Below, in pieces: positions 42,357 through 44,845 of a stretch of 44,845 bases of DNA (its first letter is position 1; the number at the start of each line of letters is the position of its first letter). A program made the translations under genes and the position numbers. The DNA comes from Actinomadura sp. HBU206391 (GTDB lineage: Bacteria > Actinomycetota > Actinomycetes > Streptosporangiales > Streptosporangiaceae): assembly GCF_014323665.1 (NCBI RefSeq), contig NZ_JABVEB010000038.1, positions 1-44,845 of the forward strand, read 5' to 3'. The notes beneath the pieces are model-generated. The model searched no databases, was not told the DNA's origin, and saw nothing but the letters and a program-made list of their open reading frames with translations.

Positions 42357-43868
42357 ATGTCCCATGTCGTAGTGATCGGCGGTGGCATCGCGGGCCTCGC
42401 CGCAGCGCGTTTCCTCGTCCGCGGCGGCGCGCGGGTGACCGTACTCGAGGGATCGCCCGAGATCGGCGGCAAGCTACGGGTGAGCGAGATCGCGGGGCTG
42501 CCGGTCGACGAGGGCGCCGAGGCGATGCTGGCCCGCCGCCCCGAGGGCCTCGACCTCGTGCGCGATCTCGGCCGGTCCGAGCAGCTCGTCTATCCGGGGA
42601 CGACGTCGGCGGCGATCCTCAGCCGTGGCGAGCTGCGGCCCCTGCCGACCGGCCACGTCATGGGCGTGCCGGCCGATCTGCGGGCGCTGGCCGCATCGGG
42701 GATCCTGTCCCGTGCCGGGCTCGCCCGCGCACCGCTCGACCTGGTGCTGCCGAAGAGCCCGCTCGGAGCGGACGTATCGGTCGCCGACTATGTCGGGGCG
42801 CGGGTCGGCGCCGAGGTCGTCGATCGCATCGTCGAGCCGCTGCTCGGCGGGGTCTACGCCGGCCGCACGGAGGAACTGTCCTTCGACGCGACGCTGGGCG
42901 GCCTCGCGGGCGCGGCACGTACGCACCGGTCGCTCATCACCGCGGCCCGGGCCGTACGCGACGCGGCCCCGAAGGACGCCGGCCCGGTGTTCACCACGCT
43001 CCCCGGCGGGCTCGGTTCGCTTCCGCGCATCCTCGCCGACCTGGTCGAGGCCGCGGGCGGCACGGTGCGGACCGGGGCGATGGTCCGGGAACTCGTCCCC
43101 ACCGCCGAAGGCGGCTGGCGGCTGACCCTCGGGCCCACCCGGGCGCCTGAGGCGCTGACGGCCGACGGCGTGGTGGTGGCGGTGCCCGCGAGCCCGGCGG
43201 CGCGCCTGCTGGCCGGTGTCATACCGGCCGCCGCCGAGGATCTGGCGCGGATCGAGTACGCGAGCATGGCGATCGTCACCTTGGCCTATGCCTCGACGGC
43301 GTTCCCGCAGCGCCCGCGCGGCAGCGGGTACCTCGTGCCGGCCGTCGAGGGCCGGACGGTGAAGGCCGTGACGTTCAGCACGGTCAAGTGGCCGCACCTC
43401 GCCGAACGTGATCCGAACCTCGTCGTCGTACGGTGCTCCATCGGGCGGCACGGTGAAGAGCACACACTGCAGCGCCCGGACGAGGAGCTCAAGGCCGCGG
43501 CCATGACCGAGCTGGCCACCACCTGCGGGGTCGGCGAACTGCCGATCGACAGCCGGGTCACCCGTTGGGGCGGGGCGCTGCCGCAGTACACGGTGGGCCA
43601 CGCCGACCGGGTGGCCAGGATCCGCTCCGCGATCGCGGAGCGGCCGGGGCTCGCGATCGCCGGAGCCGCCTATGACGGGCTCGGCATCCCGGCCTGTGTC
43701 GCCACCGCGCGGGCGGCGGCAGCCCGGGTGCTCGAACACCTGAGCGGTCGTGGAGAATTGAGACATGGCAGCGACGGACAAGCCCAAGGCGCGCGACCTC
43801 AACCAGACGATCCGGTACACGATGTGGTCGGTGTTCCGCGTGAGGACTCTGGGGGATCTGGTCGGTGA
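42357..43868 (+). CDS. hemY: Coproporphyrinogen/protoporphyrinogen oxidase, HemY (CgoX) type
   Basis: This FAD enzyme uses oxygen to turn coproporphyrinogen III into coproporphyrin III in the Gram-positive heme pathway. The 503 residues show the FAD fingerprint [20 protein letters not shown], the acidic end VLEG, the substrate-side region [16 protein letters not shown], and the C-terminal flavin segment [23 protein letters not shown] 42357 fits the FAD motif starting at once; the upstream part of the frame is non-coding. The natural C terminus is expected near VLEHL, but the frame runs on for about 40 codons and overlaps hemQ by 104 nt in another frame. That extra tail ([12 protein letters not shown] and on) is low-complexity and may be dispensable. 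It is co-directional with hemQ and divergent from DUF4349. Confidence 0.93.
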   Translation: MSHVVVIGGGIAGLAAARFLVRGGARVTVLEGSPEIGGKLRVSEIAGLPVDEGAEAMLARRPEGLDLVRDLGRSEQLVYPGTTSAAILSRGELRPLPTGHVMGVPADLRALAASGILSRAGLARAPLDLVLPKSPLGADVSVADYVGARVGAEVVDRIVEPLLGGVYAGRTEELSFDATLGGLAGAARTHRSLITAARAVRDAAPKDAGPVFTTLPGGLGSLPRILADLVEAAGGTVRTGAMVRELVPTAEGGWRLTLGPTRAPEALTADGVVVAVPASPAARLLAGVIPAAAEDLARIEYASMAIVTLAYASTAFPQRPRGSGYLVPAVEGRTVKAVTFSTVKWPHLAERDPNLVVVRCSIGRHGEEHTLQRPDEELKAAAMTELATTCGVGELPIDSRVTRWGGALPQYTVGHADRVARIRSAIAERPGLAIAGAAYDGLGIPACVATARAAAARVLEHLSGRGELRHGSDGQAQGARPQPDDPVHDVVGVPREDSGGSGR

Positions 43869-44463
43869 CACGGTCGCCGGCGAGGTCAGCGACCTGCTGG
43901 AGCAGGCGACCGAGAAGGACGTGACGACCCGGGGACTGTACGACGTCGCGGGGTTCCGCGCCGACGCCGACTACATGTTCTGGTGGCACGCGCCCACCGC
44001 GGACGACCTGCAGGAGGTCTACGGCCGGTTCCGCCGTACCGCCCTCGGCCGCGCGTCCGAGCCGGTCTGGTCGGCGATGGCGCTGCACCGCCCGGCCGAG
44101 TTCAACAAGGGCCACATCCCGGCGTTCCTCGCCGACGAGGAGCCTCGGGCCTATGTCTGCGTCTATCCGTTCGTGCGGTCCTACGAGTGGTATCTGCTGC
44201 CCGACGAGGAGCGCCGCCGGCTGCTGGCCGAGCACGGGATGATGGCGCGCGACTATCCCGACGTGCGGGCCAACACGGTCGCATCCTTCGCCCTGAACGA
44301 CTACGAGTGGATGCTGGCCTTCGAGGGCGACGAACTTCACCGCATCGTGGACCTCATGCGGCATCTGCGCGGCTCCGAGACCCGGCGGCACGTCCGCGAG
44401 GAGATCCCCTTCTACACCGGCGTGCGCAAGCCGGTGGCCGAACTCGTCGCGGGCCTTCCGTAA
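43765..44463 (+). CDS. hemQ: Coproheme decarboxylase, chlorite-dismutase-like (HemQ/ChdC)
   Basis: This enzyme performs the last step of the coproporphyrin-dependent pathway: peroxide-driven decarboxylation of coproheme to heme b. The 232 residues follow the actinobacterial HemQ pattern: YTMWSVFRV, the porphyrin-side [37 protein letters not shown] with the catalytic-region Tyr, then [20 protein letters not shown] and [18 protein letters not shown] 43765 has GGAG about 10 nt upstream and lies inside the end of hemY (104-nt overlap), so translation of the two is linked. Ferrochelatase (cpfC) is not in the window. Confidence 0.95.
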   Translation: MAATDKPKARDLNQTIRYTMWSVFRVRTLGDLVGDTVAGEVSDLLEQATEKDVTTRGLYDVAGFRADADYMFWWHAPTADDLQEVYGRFRRTALGRASEPVWSAMALHRPAEFNKGHIPAFLADEEPRAYVCVYPFVRSYEWYLLPDEERRRLLAEHGMMARDYPDVRANTVASFALNDYEWMLAFEGDELHRIVDLMRHLRGSETRRHVREEIPFYTGVRKPVAELVAGLP

Positions 44464-44615
44464 CGGCGGCCTAACTCACAGAGACCATTTCGGACGGTAT
44501 CCGGAAAGTCACGGTGCCGACCAAAGTAGAGTGCGCTTTCGGGACGGCGCCCACTCGAGGGGCCGTGCCCGTGGTGCTCTGACGGGAGACCGGGCGGAGC
44601 CGAAGGGGAGGGATC

Positions 44616-44845
44616 GTGACTGACGCGCCACGGCATGCCCGGGGTCGGCATGCCAAGCCCCCGTCGGAGTTCAGCCGGGCGTGCGATCGGACGATCCGCA
44701 CCATCATGACCGAGCGGAGCCGACGCAAGATCGTGGTGGTGTCGAGCGGTACGGCCTCCGTCATGCTCGGAGTGGCCGCGATCGTGGGGCTGTCCATGGC
44801 GGGCTCGGCCGATACGCCGACGGCCGCCACCGCGGGTGCGGCCGG
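44616..44845 (+). CDS. Membrane-anchored or secreted protein, N-terminal part only (runs off window)
   Basis: The frame is open from GTG 44616 to the right edge (76 codons), with GGGGAGGG just upstream. It begins with a polar, basic stretch of about 37 residues (APRHARGRHAKPPSEF, IMTERSRRKI). A single hydrophobic helix follows (VVVSSGTASVMLGVAAIVGL), then an Ala/Thr-rich part outside. This suggests a type II membrane protein or a long signal region. No family can be named from this piece. It is separated from hemQ by 152 nt and probably has its own promoter. Confidence 0.7.
   Translation, partial: MTDAPRHARGRHAKPPSEFSRACDRTIRTIMTERSRRKIVVVSSGTASVMLGVAAIVGLSMAGSADTPTAATAGAA

Overview
This is high-GC actinobacterial DNA. 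GC-rich third codon positions, many GTG starts, RBSs of the GGAGG type, an IdeR/DmdR-type iron box, DUF397, DUF3000, DUF222-HNH and DUF5753 proteins, and the coproporphyrin-dependent heme genes all point to a filamentous actinomycete. Streptosporangiales or Thermomonosporaceae-like is my guess; the sequence alone does not fix the genus. I saw no rRNA, tRNA, CRISPR array or intact insertion sequence.

Left part (1-17350), mostly housekeeping. A Ser/Thr kinase-like gene runs off the left edge and lacks catalytic residues, so it looks like a pseudokinase. An almost gene-free stretch follows, then a TSUP permease, a Mug-type DNA glycosylase and an ASCH-domain protein. Next come a sugar ABC importer (two permeases and a binding lipoprotein, no ATPase), divergent idi and dxs of isoprenoid precursor synthesis, a small hypothetical gene, an FprA-type ferredoxin reductase, an APC amino acid permease and the fadA-fadB beta-oxidation operon. 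Two 13-bp operator-like sites lie upstream of fadA.

Middle part (17464-36660), an accessory region. It holds a LysR/MFS divergent pair and a two-gene unit coding for an Hsp90-family ATPase and a TPR-like protein with two similar halves. Then come an actinomycete regulatory trio (RsbW-like ATPase, XRE-DUF5753 regulator, DUF397), an hsdM lacking its 5' end, and decayed pieces of an MFS transporter and a histidine kinase. A DUF222-HNH (13E12-type) nuclease gene has an SOS-box-like site at its promoter. A two-component system, a cupin and a four-gene operon (Cys-repeat lipoprotein, MacA-like adaptor, ABC ATPase, MacB-like permease) follow. The region ends with a wrecked AbiEi/DUF559-type gene bracketed by two related long hairpins.

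Right part (36681-44845), heme and iron plus conserved actinobacterial genes. hemE reads left; a small Cys-rich protein, DUF3000 and RNase D read right. An EfeU/FTR1 iron permease behind an iron box, a DUF4349 lipoprotein, hemY and hemQ follow, then the start of a membrane protein that runs off the right edge. Iron uptake, uroporphyrinogen decarboxylation, coproporphyrinogen oxidation and coproheme decarboxylation therefore sit close together.

The strongest candidates for new biology are the Hsp90/TPR-like pair, the paired hairpins around the DUF559 relic, the SOS-linked 13E12 nuclease flanked by two copies of a histidine-kinase 3' end, and the pseudokinase.
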